The notes: generated from the sequence alone by a model not told the origin. Shown: positions 1-8,562, counted from the stretch's first letter. The stretch is 25,929 nt of DNA from DASSBG01 sp035699085 (GCA_035699085.1 DASSBG010000025.1:1-25929); one strand, 5' to 3'. Numbers and translations are program-made.

Positions 1-1
1 C

Positions 2-442
2 AGGGCCCTGGCCCAGGGAAGAAATGAGGGGGCGGCGCAGGTGCCGGACATCCTCGCCAACAAGGTGGCGCTCGGCCACCTCGGCAAGAAGACCGGCCAG
101 GGCCTGTACCGCTACGAGGACGGCAAGCCGGTGAAGGGCCAGCCGGACTCCTTCGACCGCAGGCTGGTCGAGGCGCTGATCGAGCCGTATCTCGACGAGG
201 CGCAGGCTGCGCTCGCCGAAGGCATCGTCGCCGACGCCGAGCTGGTGGACGCCGGGCTGATCTTCGGCACCGGCTTCGCGCCGTTCCGCGGCGGCCCGCT
301 CAGCTACCTGCGCGACGCCGGCGTCGAGTCCGTCCGGGCGCGCCTGACCACCCTGGCACGAGCCCACGGCGCGCGCTTCGAGCCCGGGCGCGGCTGGGAG
401 CTTGTATCGAAACCGGCCGCGACGCAGGAAGCAGCAGGCTGA
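2..442 (+). CDS. 3-hydroxyacyl-CoA dehydrogenase (FadB-type), C-terminal fragment, cut by the window edge
   Basis: The reading frame is open to the left edge, so the gene begins outside the window and about 146 C-terminal residues are visible. The visible part matches the second C-terminal domain of FadB/FadJ-type beta-oxidation enzymes: an ANKVALGHLGKKTGQGLY-type stretch, then the GTGFAPFRGGPL motif typical of the end of the family. These enzymes oxidise L-3-hydroxyacyl-CoA with NAD+, and in multifunctional members also hydrate enoyl-CoA. The first in-frame GTG at 41 lies inside the conserved region and is not the true start. The gene converges on the DUF2058 gene with only 25 bp between stop codons. 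Whether an enoyl-CoA hydratase domain is present cannot be seen. Confidence 0.88.
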   Translation, partial: RALAQGRNEGAAQVPDILANKVALGHLGKKTGQGLYRYEDGKPVKGQPDSFDRRLVEALIEPYLDEAQAALAEGIVADAELVDAGLIFGTGFAPFRGGPLSYLRDAGVESVRARLTTLARAHGARFEPGRGWELVSKPAATQEAAG

Positions 443-467
443 CGAGCGGGAAGAGCCGCTGCGCCGG

Positions 468-1025
468 CTACCAGACCATGTCGTCCGGGACGCCGTCGTC
501 GTCGGCTGGGGCGCCGGAGGTGCCGGGCGTGACCAGCAAGGCCAGCACGTCGGCATCGATGGAGGCCGCCTGGCGGGCGATGGCCCCCGCCACCAGCAGG
601 TAACGGCCGCCGAATTGCACCACGCCCAGCTCACCGGCGTTGAGCGCGCGCAGCTGCGCGTCGGTCACATGCACGCGACGAATCCTGCCGCGGTACTCGA
701 AATGCCGTGCCAGTTCGGCCTCGGGCCGCGCCAGCGACTGCCCGTCAAGCAGCGCCTGCAGCTTGCGCCGCCGCTCCCTGCGCGCGCGCGCCTCGGCCTC
801 CGCCTCACGCGCGCGCCGCTGCTGCTCCTGCGCCTCGGCGCGCTGGCGCAGCGACCACGCCCGCGCCAGGTCGATCTCGCCGGCATCGCCGTCGCGCGCC
901 GCACGCCGCGCGGGCTTGGCCGTGCCGGCCTTGCGCCGGGCCGGCTTGCCGGCGGCTGCCGGCCGCGGCGGCCTGGACGGCGCCAGGCCGCTCTTCAACA
1001 GTTGGTCCCGCAGTGAATCGCCCAT
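468..1025 (-). CDS. DUF2058 (YaiL-like) protein
   Basis: This 185-residue protein starts MGDSLRDQLLKSG, close to the opening typical of the DUF2058/YaiL family, and its length fits that family (about 180 residues). Residues about 15-45 are a basic Ala/Pro/Arg-rich linker. Residues about 50-95 form a highly charged helix rich in Arg, Glu and Ala, probably a coiled coil. The C-terminal part (HFEYRGRIRRVHVT, then FGGRYLLV) is the conserved globular end, and the tail is acidic. The family is annotated as a polynucleotide-associated or nucleoprotein-like protein of unknown function. It starts 6 bp after the slyX stop and is probably the last gene of a ugd-slyX-DUF2058 transcript. The start is the ATG at 1025; no strong ribosome binding site is visible, so translation may be coupled. 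Confidence 0.85.
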   Translation of the reverse strand: MGDSLRDQLLKSGLAPSRPPRPAAAGKPARRKAGTAKPARRAARDGDAGEIDLARAWSLRQRAEAQEQQRRAREAEAEARARRERRRKLQALLDGQSLARPEAELARHFEYRGRIRRVHVTDAQLRALNAGELGVVQFGGRYLLVAGAIARQAASIDADVLALLVTPGTSGAPADDDGVPDDMVW

Positions 1026-1031
1026 GGCAGC

Positions 1032-1262
1032 TCAATAGTGTGGCGGCGGTGGCTCGTCCTGGGCACTGTGGCCCATCGCCAGTCGCATCGACTGCAGTTC
1101 CGCGCGCATGTCGTCCAGCGTGCGCTCGAGCGCCAGCAGCCGGCGCTCTCGATCGGTGTCGGCCCTGGCCAGCGCGGCCACCGCGTCGTCGACAAAAGCC
1201 AGGCGGATCTCCACCTCGGCCAGCCGCTGCTCCAGGCCCGCCAGGTCCACCGGCTCACTCAT
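1032..1262 (-). CDS. slyX: SlyX family protein
   Basis: A 76-residue protein starting MSEPVDLAGLEQRLAEVEIR. Length and layout match SlyX: a heptad-patterned coiled coil over residues about 8-60 (LEQRL...ERTLDDMRAEL) and a short C-terminal tail ending PPPPHY, a hallmark of the family. SlyX has no firmly established biochemical role. The start is the ATG at 1262, which overlaps the ugd stop codon by 8 bp (ATGAGTGA), so its translation is probably coupled to ugd. A longer in-frame extension back to 1349 exists but lies entirely inside ugd and has no family similarity. Confidence 0.9.
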   Translation of the reverse strand: MSEPVDLAGLEQRLAEVEIRLAFVDDAVAALARADTDRERRLLALERTLDDMRAELQSMRLAMGHSAQDEPPPPHY

Positions 1263-2595
1263 CGGCCGACCCGGTGCCACGGCCGATGCCATAGTAGGTG
1301 AGCCCCGCCGCCCGTACGGTTGCCGGGTCGTAGAGGTTGCGGCCGTCAAACAGCACCGGCGTGCGCAGCGTTCGCCTCAGCTTCGCCAGGTCGAGGCTGC
1401 GAAAGGCCTTCCATTCGGTGATCACCACCAGCCCATCGGCGCCTTCGAGCGCGGCTTCGGCACTGTTGCACAGGCGCAGGTCCGGGCGGCCCGGGTACAG
1501 CCGCGCCGCCTCGGCCGCGGCCGCCGGGTCGTAGGCCTGGACGCGCGCACCGGCCGCCCACAGCGCCTCCATCAGCACCCGGCTGGGTGCCTCGCGCATG
1601 TCATCGGTATTCGGCTTGAAGGCCAGGCCCCAAAGCGCGATCGTGCGGCCGGCCAGGTCGCCGCCGAAATGGCTGCTGATGATGCCGAAGAGCTTGCGCT
1701 TTTGCGCCCGGTTCACGGCCTCCACCGCCTGCAGCAGGCGCGGCTGGTAGCCATGGCCGGTGGCCGAGCGCTCCAGCGCCTGCACGTCCTTGGGAAAGCA
1801 CGAGCCGCCGTAGCCGACGCCGGGATAGATGAAGTGGTAACCGATGCGCGGGTCCGAGCCGATGCCGTGACGCACCAGTTCGATGTCGGCGCCGACGCAC
1901 TCGGCAATATTGGCCAGTTCGTTCATGAAGCTGATCTTGGTCGCCAGCATGGCGTTGGCGGCGTATTTGGTCAGCTCGGCCGAGCGCTCGTCCATCACCA
2001 CGATGCGCTCATGGTTGCGGTTGAATGGCGTGTACAGCGCCTTCAGCAGCTCGATGGCGCGCTGGCTGGAGGCGCCGATGATGATTCGATCCGGCCGCAG
2101 GCAATCGCTGACGGCGTCGCCTTCCTTGAGGAATTCGGGATTGGAAGCGACGTCGAACGGCACCTCGGCGCCGCGTTCGGCCAGCGCCACGGCCACCGTG
2201 CGCCGCACCAGGTCGGCGGTGCCCACCGGCACCGTGGACTTGTCGACCAGCAGCGCGTAGTGGTCCAGCGACTGGCCGATGCTGCGGGCCACGGCAAGCA
2301 CGTACTGCAGGTCGGCGGTGCCGTCCTCGTCAGGCGGCGTGCCAACGGCGATGAAAAGGATTTCGCCGTGACGGACGCCGGCGGCGGCATCGGTGCTGAA
2401 GCGCAGCCGCCCGGCCTCGTGGTTGCGCACCACCAGTGGCTCGAGACCCGGCTCGAAAATCGGAATCTCGCCGCGCTCGAGGCGGGCGACCTTGTCCGCA
2501 TCGATGTCGATGCAGAGCACCTCGTTGCCCATCTCCGCCAGACAGGTGCCGGTGACCAGGCCAACATAGCCGGTGCCGAATACCGTGACCCTCAT
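1255..2595 (-). CDS. ugd: UDP-glucose 6-dehydrogenase
   Basis: A 446-residue cytoplasmic enzyme that oxidises UDP-glucose to UDP-glucuronate with two NAD+, supplying precursors for exopolysaccharide and lipopolysaccharide sugars. The N-terminal Rossmann motif is FGTGYVG at residues 6-12. The catalytic cysteine lies in GYGGSCFPKD (Cys about 266), and the C-terminal UDP-binding domain contains LWGLAFKPNTDDMREAPS. Length is normal. The start is set by MRVTVFGTGYVG at the ATG at 2595, preceded by a GGGAG-type ribosome binding site; an upstream in-frame ATG at 2652 would add 19 residues unlike the family. The stop codon overlaps slyX by 8 bp, suggesting a ugd-slyX-DUF2058 operon. No polysaccharide genes are adjacent in the window. 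Confidence 0.96.
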   Translation of the reverse strand: MRVTVFGTGYVGLVTGTCLAEMGNEVLCIDIDADKVARLERGEIPIFEPGLEPLVVRNHEAGRLRFSTDAAAGVRHGEILFIAVGTPPDEDGTADLQYVLAVARSIGQSLDHYALLVDKSTVPVGTADLVRRTVAVALAERGAEVPFDVASNPEFLKEGDAVSDCLRPDRIIIGASSQRAIELLKALYTPFNRNHERIVVMDERSAELTKYAANAMLATKISFMNELANIAECVGADIELVRHGIGSDPRIGYHFIYPGVGYGGSCFPKDVQALERSATGHGYQPRLLQAVEAVNRAQKRKLFGIISSHFGGDLAGRTIALWGLAFKPNTDDMREAPSRVLMEALWAAGARVQAYDPAAAAEAARLYPGRPDLRLCNSAEAALEGADGLVVITEWKAFRSLDLAKLRRTLRTPVLFDGRNLYDPATVRAAGLTYYGIGRGTGSADE

Positions 2596-2712
2596 GCGTA
2601 CTCCCTGGGAACCATGTCGTCCATGGACCTGAAAGGCGTGCGACGCGTCCAAGCCGAGCCTGGCCGCGCCGCACCCATCGTTGAACCCCGGCGTCCTGCC
2701 GGTCGAAGCGCC

Positions 2713-3447
2713 TTACTTGCTGCTGTCGTCGTCCGACTTCGGCGGCATGATCTTCAGCAGCTCAACCTTGAACTTCAGGGTGGACTCCGGCGGGATCGGG
2801 CCGGCGCCACGCGAACCGTAGGCGATGTCGGCCGGGATCCAGAACACGTAGGTGCTGCCCACCGGCATCAGCTGCAACGCCTCGGACCAGCCCTTGATCA
2901 CGCCCGACAGCGGGAAGGTCGCCGGCGTACCGCGCTTGTACGAGCTGTCGAACACGGTGCCGTCGAGCATGCTGCCTTCGTAGTTGACCTGCACGGTGTC
3001 GGTCTTCTTGGGCTTCGGGCCATTGCCCTGCTTGATGACCTTGTACTGCAGGCCGGAGTCGGTGACGTGCACACCCGGCTTGGTCTTGTTTTCCGCCAGG
3101 AACGCCGCGCCCTTCTTCTTGTTGGCCGCAGCCACCTTCTTCTCCAGCGCCTGCATCTTGGTGCTCATCCGCTTGCCGAACGACTCGCGGACCGACTTGT
3201 ATTCTTCCTCGCTCAACGCCGGCTTCTCGCCCTTGAGGATGGCCTCGACCGCGTTGGCGACGATCGCCGGATCGAGCTCCTCGACCACCGGCGTCGGCAG
3301 GTTGATGGCCATGCTCATGCCGACCATGTAGCTGTCTTTGGCCTTCTGGCTCTTCAGATTGGGGGTAGCCGCGAATGCCGCGGAGGCGACACCGAAGGCC
3401 ATGGACACAGCGGCCGCGGTGAGCGCGAGACGCACAACTGGCTTCAT
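2713..3447 (-). CDS. Exported FKBP-type peptidyl-prolyl isomerase (FkpA/Mip-like)
   Basis: A 244-residue periplasmic or outer-membrane-associated prolyl isomerase and chaperone. Residues 1-26 are a Sec signal peptide (MKPVVRLALT, hydrophobic core, then ASAAFA). Residues about 30-125 form the helical FKBP_N dimerisation domain with a long charged helix (KMQALEKKVAAANKKKG). Residues about 140-230 are the FKBP_C catalytic domain with VNYEG, DGTVFDSSYKRG, VIKGWSEALQLMPVG and AYGSRGAGPIPP, the family's active-site signatures. The Ser/Asp/Lys tail is short. The start is the ATG at 3447, with a strong AGGAG ribosome binding site; the frame stays open upstream to 3648 but that part is not family-like. 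It is divergent from the membrane-protein/GntR operon. There is no lipobox cysteine, so it is probably soluble in the periplasm. Confidence 0.94.
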   Translation of the reverse strand: MKPVVRLALTAAAVSMAFGVASAAFAATPNLKSQKAKDSYMVGMSMAINLPTPVVEELDPAIVANAVEAILKGEKPALSEEEYKSVRESFGKRMSTKMQALEKKVAAANKKKGAAFLAENKTKPGVHVTDSGLQYKVIKQGNGPKPKKTDTVQVNYEGSMLDGTVFDSSYKRGTPATFPLSGVIKGWSEALQLMPVGSTYVFWIPADIAYGSRGAGPIPPESTLKFKVELLKIMPPKSDDDSSK

Positions 3448-3475
3448 AACAACTCCTGAGTGGTTCCTGTGAGAG

Positions 3476-3492
3476 CCCGGCACCATGCCGGG
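3476..3492 (-). other. Hairpin in the FKBP 5' leader
   Basis: CCCGGC and GCCGGG form a perfect 6-bp stem with a 5-nt loop, about 28 bp upstream of the FKBP start codon. It could form in the untranslated leader or simply be a chance palindrome in GC-rich DNA. There is no T-run, so it is not a rho-independent terminator. Confidence 0.3.
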
Positions 3493-3632
3493 TGCAATGA
3501 CTGCCGCGCCGCTGCGCGAACCGCGCATTCTCCACGCGTCGCACCGTGAAGGCAAACGGTCCCGCATATGACCGCCAGCCCGCGCCGTTGGTTCAACCGC
3601 GGTGCCAGGCTGCTCCCGGCAGGGCAGCGCAC

Positions 3633-3660
3633 TTGACAAGCCGAACATTGGTGTTATAGT
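3633..3660 (+). promoter_or_regulatory. Sigma-70 promoter of the small membrane protein/gntR/ABC operon
   Basis: A perfect TTGACA -35 box (3633-3638) and a TATAGT -10 box (3655-3660) are separated by 16 bp. This predicts a transcript start around 3667 and a leader of about 35 nt. The first gene at 3702 has an AGGAG ribosome binding site at 3689-3693 with 8-nt spacing. This is the clearest promoter in the window. Confidence 0.85.
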
Positions 3661-3673
3661 TCACCACAACACC
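3650..3673. promoter_or_regulatory. Putative YtrA-type GntR operator (GGTG-N16-CACC)
   Basis: An inverted repeat, GGTGTT at 3650-3655 and AACACC at 3668-3673, gives exactly GGTG-N16-CACC. It covers the -10 box and the probable transcription start, so a bound dimer would block RNA polymerase. The layout matches the operator shape I recall for Xanthomonas YtrA-subfamily regulators; that recall was not checked. The likely ligand is the GntR protein encoded at 4023-4409, acting as an autorepressor. Confidence 0.75.
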
Positions 3674-3701
3674 GGTCTACTGAGCCACAGGAGCCCCCGT
3701 C

Positions 3702-4019
3702 ATGAAAACCGCTGCGATTGCCCCGCTGGTTGTCCCCGCCCTGCTGCTGGCCGGCCTGATTGTCGGCGTGGTGCTGATGACCCACGGCCAGCCCGCGTCC
3801 CGCCCCGAGGCGCCAGGCTGTGCCCCGGCGCTCGCCTGCGCCGAGACGCCGATCACCACGCTGCCACCAGTGACCGTGCACGCGACGTTGCCGGCCACGG
3901 CCGCGCCCGCCGCCCCGCAGCACCGCTTGACCGTCGCCGGCTACCATCGCCCTCACGGGGCCGTCGCCATGCCCTACTACTCCTTCGGCAAAGCCACCAC
4001 GGTCGCGGACAAAGGCTGA
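3702..4019 (+). CDS. Small single-pass membrane protein, first gene of the GntR/ABC operon
   Basis: A 105-residue protein with one hydrophobic segment at residues about 6-26 (APLVVPALLLAGLIVGVVLM). A Pro/Ala/Thr-rich region with two cysteines (CAPALAC) follows, and the C-terminal half is basic and ends SFGKATTVADKG. With Lys at position 2 the helix probably anchors the protein with its tail in the periplasm, though a cleaved signal peptide is also possible. I recognise no family. It lies directly after a strong promoter and operator with a good ribosome binding site, and only 3 bp separate its stop from the GntR start. It is therefore very likely expressed and regulated together with the ABC transporter. 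Possible roles (accessory subunit, envelope-stress sensor) are inference only. Confidence 0.72.
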   Translation: MKTAAIAPLVVPALLLAGLIVGVVLMTHGQPASRPEAPGCAPALACAETPITTLPPVTVHATLPATAAPAAPQHRLTVAGYHRPHGAVAMPYYSFGKATTVADKG

Positions 4020-4022
4020 ACC

Positions 4023-4409
4023 ATGAGCATTACCTGGAACGACAGCGCACCGATCTACCGCCAGCTGCGCGAGCGCATGGTGGCGATGATCCTGGACGGC
4101 AACCTCGCGGAGGGCGACGCCCTGCCCTCGGTCCGTACGGTGGCCGCCGACTATCAGATCAACCCGCTGACGGTCTCGCGCGCCTACCAGGAGCTGGTTG
4201 ACGAAAACATCGTGGAGAAAAGGAGAGGACTTGGCATGTTCGTTACCGAAGGCGCACACGAGGCCCTGCTGAAGGCCGAGCGCGAGCAGTTCCTGCAGCA
4301 CGAGTGGCCCCCGCTGAGGGCCCGGCTGCAGCGGCTCGGGCTGGACCTGGAGACGTTGCTGCGCCAGCCCCCGGCCGCCGCCGGCGGCAACCCGGAGGAC
4401 GCCAAATGA
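4023..4409 (+). CDS. GntR-family transcriptional regulator, YtrA subfamily
   Basis: A 128-residue DNA-binding repressor. Residues about 8-76 are the GntR winged helix-turn-helix: PIYRQLRERM, the EGDALPSVRTVAADYQINPLTVSRAYQEL recognition region, and the wing RRGLGMFV. The remaining roughly 50 residues are a short helical C-terminal region without a ligand-binding FCD or UTRA domain, which defines the YtrA subfamily. Such regulators usually repress their own operon with the neighbouring ABC transporter, commonly in response to envelope-active compounds. The gene overlaps the ATPase gene by 4 bp (ATGA). The operator at 3650-3673 fits this protein. The inducing signal is not visible. Confidence 0.92.
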   Translation: MSITWNDSAPIYRQLRERMVAMILDGNLAEGDALPSVRTVAADYQINPLTVSRAYQELVDENIVEKRRGLGMFVTEGAHEALLKAEREQFLQHEWPPLRARLQRLGLDLETLLRQPPAAAGGNPEDAK

Positions 4410-5263
4410 GCGACGTCATCATCGCCAGGAAACTGGGCAAGCGCTACAAGTCGACCGTCGCCCTCGATGGGGTCGACTTCAGCATCCCCGCCGGCCGCAT
4501 CGTCGGCCTGATCGGTCCCAACGGCGCCGGCAAGACCACCGCGCTGAAGGCCATCCTCGGCCTGATCAATTTCGACGGCGAGCTGTCCGTGCTGGGCATG
4601 GATCCGCGCAGCCAGCGCGACAGCCTGATGGAGCAGGTCTGCTTCATCGCCGATGTCGCCGTACTGCCGGCCTGGATCCGGGTGCGCGAAGCCATCGACT
4701 TCGTCGCCGCCATCCACCCGCGCTTCGACCGCGCGCGCTGCGAGCGCTTCCTGGCGCGCACCAAACTGCAACCGCGGCAACGGGTCAAGCAGCTGTCCAA
4801 GGGCATGATCGTGCAGCTGCACCTGGCCATCGTCATGGCCATCGACGCGCGCCTGCTGGTGCTGGACGAGCCGACGCTGGGCCTGGACATCCTCTACCGC
4901 AAGCAGTTCTACCAGCGCCTGCTGGAAGACTACTTCGATGAGCACAAGACCATCCTGATCACGACTCACCAGGTGGAGGAAATCGAGCACATCCTGACCG
5001 ACCTGATGTTCATCCGCGACGGCCGCATCGCGCTGGACGCCGACATGGAGAGCGTCAACGAGCGCTTTGCCGAGGTGTTGGTCGACGCCGACCGCGCCGA
5101 CGCGGCGCGCGCGCTGCAGCCGCTGGACGAGCGCCAGGTCTTCGGCAAGAGCATCTTCCTGTTCGACGGCGTCCCGCGCGCGCAACTGGAGACCCTGGGC
5201 GAGGTGCGCCGGCCGTCGGTCAGCGACCTGTTCGTCGCCACCATGAAAGGTACCTACGAATGA
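4406..5263 (+). CDS. ABC transporter ATP-binding protein (YtrB/CcmA-like)
   Basis: A 285-residue ATPase of the ABC-2 exporter type. Walker A is GPNGAGKTT at residues 37-45. The signature loop is LSKGM at 130-134, a common variant in this subgroup. Walker B is LLVLDEPTLGLD from residue 150, and the H-loop lies in LITTHQVEEIE. The roughly 60 C-terminal residues after the ATPase core (DADMESVNERFAEVLV onward) resemble the regulatory tail of drug or peptide exporter ATPases. It overlaps gntR and the permease gene by 4 bp each (ATGA at both junctions), so the three are translated together. It should energise the permease at 5260-6261. The substrate is unknown. Confidence 0.93.
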   Translation: MSDVIIARKLGKRYKSTVALDGVDFSIPAGRIVGLIGPNGAGKTTALKAILGLINFDGELSVLGMDPRSQRDSLMEQVCFIADVAVLPAWIRVREAIDFVAAIHPRFDRARCERFLARTKLQPRQRVKQLSKGMIVQLHLAIVMAIDARLLVLDEPTLGLDILYRKQFYQRLLEDYFDEHKTILITTHQVEEIEHILTDLMFIRDGRIALDADMESVNERFAEVLVDADRADAARALQPLDERQVFGKSIFLFDGVPRAQLETLGEVRRPSVSDLFVATMKGTYE

Positions 5264-6261
5264 AAAACTTCCTCTGGCTGGTCCGGCGCGAATACTGGGA
5301 AAACCGCGGCGGCTTCCTCTGGGCGCCGGTAATCACCGGCATCGTCATCCTGGCGCTGACGCTGATGGGCATCATCACCGCCGAGGTGTTCCGCAGCCGC
5401 GCCGGCGTGCACATCAACGGCATCGACTTCAGCGCCCTGAGCGCCAACATGAGCGCGGAGCAGCTCAATGGCCTGGCCAAGATGCTGGACGCCAGCCTGC
5501 TGATACCCGGCTCGGTGATCGGCGTGGTGATGTTCGTGGTGCTGTTCTTCTACTGCATCCACTCGCTGTGGGACGACCGCCGCGACCGCAGCATCCTGTT
5601 CTGGAAGTCGCTGCCGATCTCCGACCTGTCGACGGTGCTGTCGAAGGCGGTGAGTGCGCTGGTGCTGGTGCCGATCATCGCGATCATCGTAAGCGTGCTG
5701 GCCGGCTGGCTCAGCCTGCTGATGCTGGCCATCGCCGGCTCGTTCCACGACCTCAACCTGTGGTCGATGCTGTGGACGCTGCCGCACCCGCTGCGGCTCG
5801 CCTGGACCCTGGTCTGCCTGCTCCCGCTGTACCTGCTGTGGGCGCTGCCAAGCGTGGGCTGGCTGATGCTCTGCTCGGCGGCCGCGCGCGGCAAGCCGAT
5901 GCGCTGGGCCATCGCCCTGCCGATCGGCATCGGCGTACTGCTGGGCTGGTTCAACATCATGGGCACCGTCGGCCTCAGCGTCACCTGGTACTGGCACCAC
6001 ATCGCGCTGCGTGCGTTGTTCAGCCTGCTGCCGGGCAGCTGGGTGTTCGGCAGCGAGCACGGCTGGTCGATGGTGGACGCCGGCGGTGACGGCGTCCGCC
6101 TGCACGCGCCGCAGGGCCTCCTCGGTGGTGACTCCAGCCTGCTCGACATCAGCAACAGCTACGCCACGCTGGGAACGCCAGCCATGCTCATCGGCATTGC
6201 CGTTGGCGTCGCCTTGCTCGCCGCCGCCGTCTGGGTCCGCCGCCGCCGCTCCGAACTTTGA
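5260..6261 (+). CDS. ABC-2 type transporter permease
   Basis: A 333-residue integral inner-membrane protein with about six hydrophobic segments. They lie near residues 20-45 (FLWAPVITGIVILALTLMG), 80-106, 128-160, 183-207, 215-245 and 305-325, with a large loop after the first segment as in ABC-2 permeases. The start MKNFLWLVRREYWENRG shows the family's basic amphipathic N-terminus. The start ATG overlaps the ATPase stop. It probably forms a homodimer with two copies of the ATPase. It is the last gene of the operon and converges on fumC; heptamer repeats fill the gap. Confidence 0.9.
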   Translation: MKNFLWLVRREYWENRGGFLWAPVITGIVILALTLMGIITAEVFRSRAGVHINGIDFSALSANMSAEQLNGLAKMLDASLLIPGSVIGVVMFVVLFFYCIHSLWDDRRDRSILFWKSLPISDLSTVLSKAVSALVLVPIIAIIVSVLAGWLSLLMLAIAGSFHDLNLWSMLWTLPHPLRLAWTLVCLLPLYLLWALPSVGWLMLCSAAARGKPMRWAIALPIGIGVLLGWFNIMGTVGLSVTWYWHHIALRALFSLLPGSWVFGSEHGWSMVDAGGDGVRLHAPQGLLGGDSSLLDISNSYATLGTPAMLIGIAVGVALLAAAVWVRRRRSEL

Positions 6262-6270
6262 CGGAGCGCG

Positions 6271-6407
6271 GCGAGCGGTGAGCGATGAGCGGGACGAGCA
6301 CCGCATTGTCGCCAAGGCCGGTGACCGGTCGCTCTTCCGGTCCCCGGCCCTGGTCCCTGGTCCACCGGTCCCCCGGTCCCTGGTCCCCGCTCCCAGGTCC
6401 CCGCTCC
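6271..6407. repeat. Heptamer repeat arrays between convergent permease and fumC genes
   Basis: Two arrays share a 7-bp period. At 6271-6298 are GCGAGCG, GTGAGCG, ATGAGCG and GGACGAG. At 6337-6407 is a run of ten units such as CCGGTCC, TGGTCCC, TGGTCCA, CCGCTCC and CAGGTCC, with one 8-bp unit. The second array is G-rich on the minus strand. It ends 4 bp before the fumC stop codon. It resembles the arrays at 7845-7935, 17701-17735, 18772-18861 and 22487-22528. Confidence 0.8.
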
Positions 6408-6411
6408 AGAG

Positions 6412-7794
<1,383 letters not shown>

Positions 7795-7828
7795 GCCAAA
7801 TCCTCGAAGTAATGACGTTCAACGCACC

Positions 7829-7834
7829 ATTGTA
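7829..7834 (-). promoter_or_regulatory. Probable fumC -10 box
   Basis: Reading leftward, TACAAT lies 34 bp upstream of the fumC ATG. No convincing -35 box is found 16-18 bp further upstream, where the heptamer array begins. Confidence 0.45.
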
Positions 7835-7844
7835 GCGACGCGCG

Positions 7845-7935
7845 ATTCGGGACTCGACACTTGGGGAGTCGGGAACCGGGACCCGAAGGTTGCCCGGGAC
7901 GCCCCGATTCCCGAGTCCCGCCTTCTCCCCGGTCC
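7845..7935. repeat. Heptamer/inverted repeat region between fumC and frr
   Basis: G-rich units on the left (GAGTCGG, GAACCGG, GACCCGA) are followed by C-rich units on the right (TTCCCGA, GTCCCGC, CCGGTCC), so the two halves are roughly reverse complements. CGGGACTCG at 7848-7856 and CGAGTCCCG at 7912-7920 are perfect complements, so a long imperfect hairpin is possible. The element lies between the divergent fumC and frr promoters. Confidence 0.75.
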
Positions 7936-7950
7936 CGCCCCGGCGACAGG

Positions 7951-7956
7951 TATACT
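7951..7956 (+). promoter_or_regulatory. Probable frr -10 box
   Basis: TATACT lies 31 bp upstream of the frr ATG, but no recognisable -35 box is present at the right distance because the repeat array occupies it. Since frr has no upstream co-directional gene here, it needs its own promoter and this is the best candidate. Confidence 0.5.
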
Positions 7957-7987
7957 CCGCCGGATAACCGTTCTCTGGAGCGTTGCC

Positions 7988-8545
7988 ATGCTTGACGACA
8001 TCGAACGCGACGCGCAGGCGCGCATGCAAAAGACCATCGAGTCGTTGCGCCACGACCTGCAGCGGGTACGTACCGGTCGCGCCAGCACCAGCCTGGTCGA
8101 GCATCTCAAGGTGAACTACTACGGCAATGACACGCCGCTGAACCAGGTGGCCACCGTGGTCGCCAGCGACGCGCGCTCCCTGACCATCACACCGTTCGAG
8201 AAAACCATGGTCGGGCCGGTCGAGAAGGCCCTGCTCGGTTCGGATATCGGCATCACACCGACCGTGGCCGGCCAGGTGATCCGCCTGAACATGCCGGCGC
8301 TGACCGAGGAGCGCCGGCGCGAGCTGGCCAAACTCGTTGGCCACGAAGCCGAGAACGCCAAGGTCGCCATCCGCAATATCCGCCGCGATGCCCTGCACCA
8401 GGTCAAGGAGCTGCTCAAGGACAAGGAGATCAGCGAGGACGACAGCCGCCGCGCCGAGGACGCGATCCAGAAGATCACCGACAGCGGCGTCAAGGACGTC
8501 GACGCGGTCGCCAAGACCAAGGAAGACGAGCTGATGGCCCTGTGA
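7988..8545 (+). CDS. frr: Ribosome recycling factor
   Basis: A 185-residue protein that, with EF-G, splits post-termination ribosomes. Hallmarks are the N-terminal helix MLDDIERDAQARMQKTIESL, the VRTGRAS motif at residues about 28-34, the YYGNDTPLNQVATV loop, and the C-terminal helices with RNIRRDALHQVKELLKDKEISEDD. Length matches the family exactly. The start ATG at 7988 has a GGAG ribosome binding site; the frame stays open far upstream but is not family-like there. Its stop overlaps a possible GTG start of uppS. It begins the envelope block, whereas related genomes usually have rpsB-tsf-pyrH in front. Confidence 0.97.
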   Translation: MLDDIERDAQARMQKTIESLRHDLQRVRTGRASTSLVEHLKVNYYGNDTPLNQVATVVASDARSLTITPFEKTMVGPVEKALLGSDIGITPTVAGQVIRLNMPALTEERRRELAKLVGHEAENAKVAIRNIRRDALHQVKELLKDKEISEDDSRRAEDAIQKITDSGVKDVDAVAKTKEDELMAL

Positions 8546-8562
8546 GCGACGGAGCCACCCGC

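Noticed and set aside
1108..3459. A 783-codon plus-strand open frame across ugd and the FKBP gene
   Set aside because: Antisense to two well-identified proteins, with His/Gln/Arg-rich shadow composition.
4793..4807. LSKGM in place of the LSGGQ signature in the ABC ATPase
   Set aside because: This is a common variant in ABC-2 exporter ATPases and does not suggest loss of function.
6337..6407. CRISPR-like array
   Set aside because: Units are 7 bp and contiguous with no unique spacers, so this is a tandem heptamer repeat.
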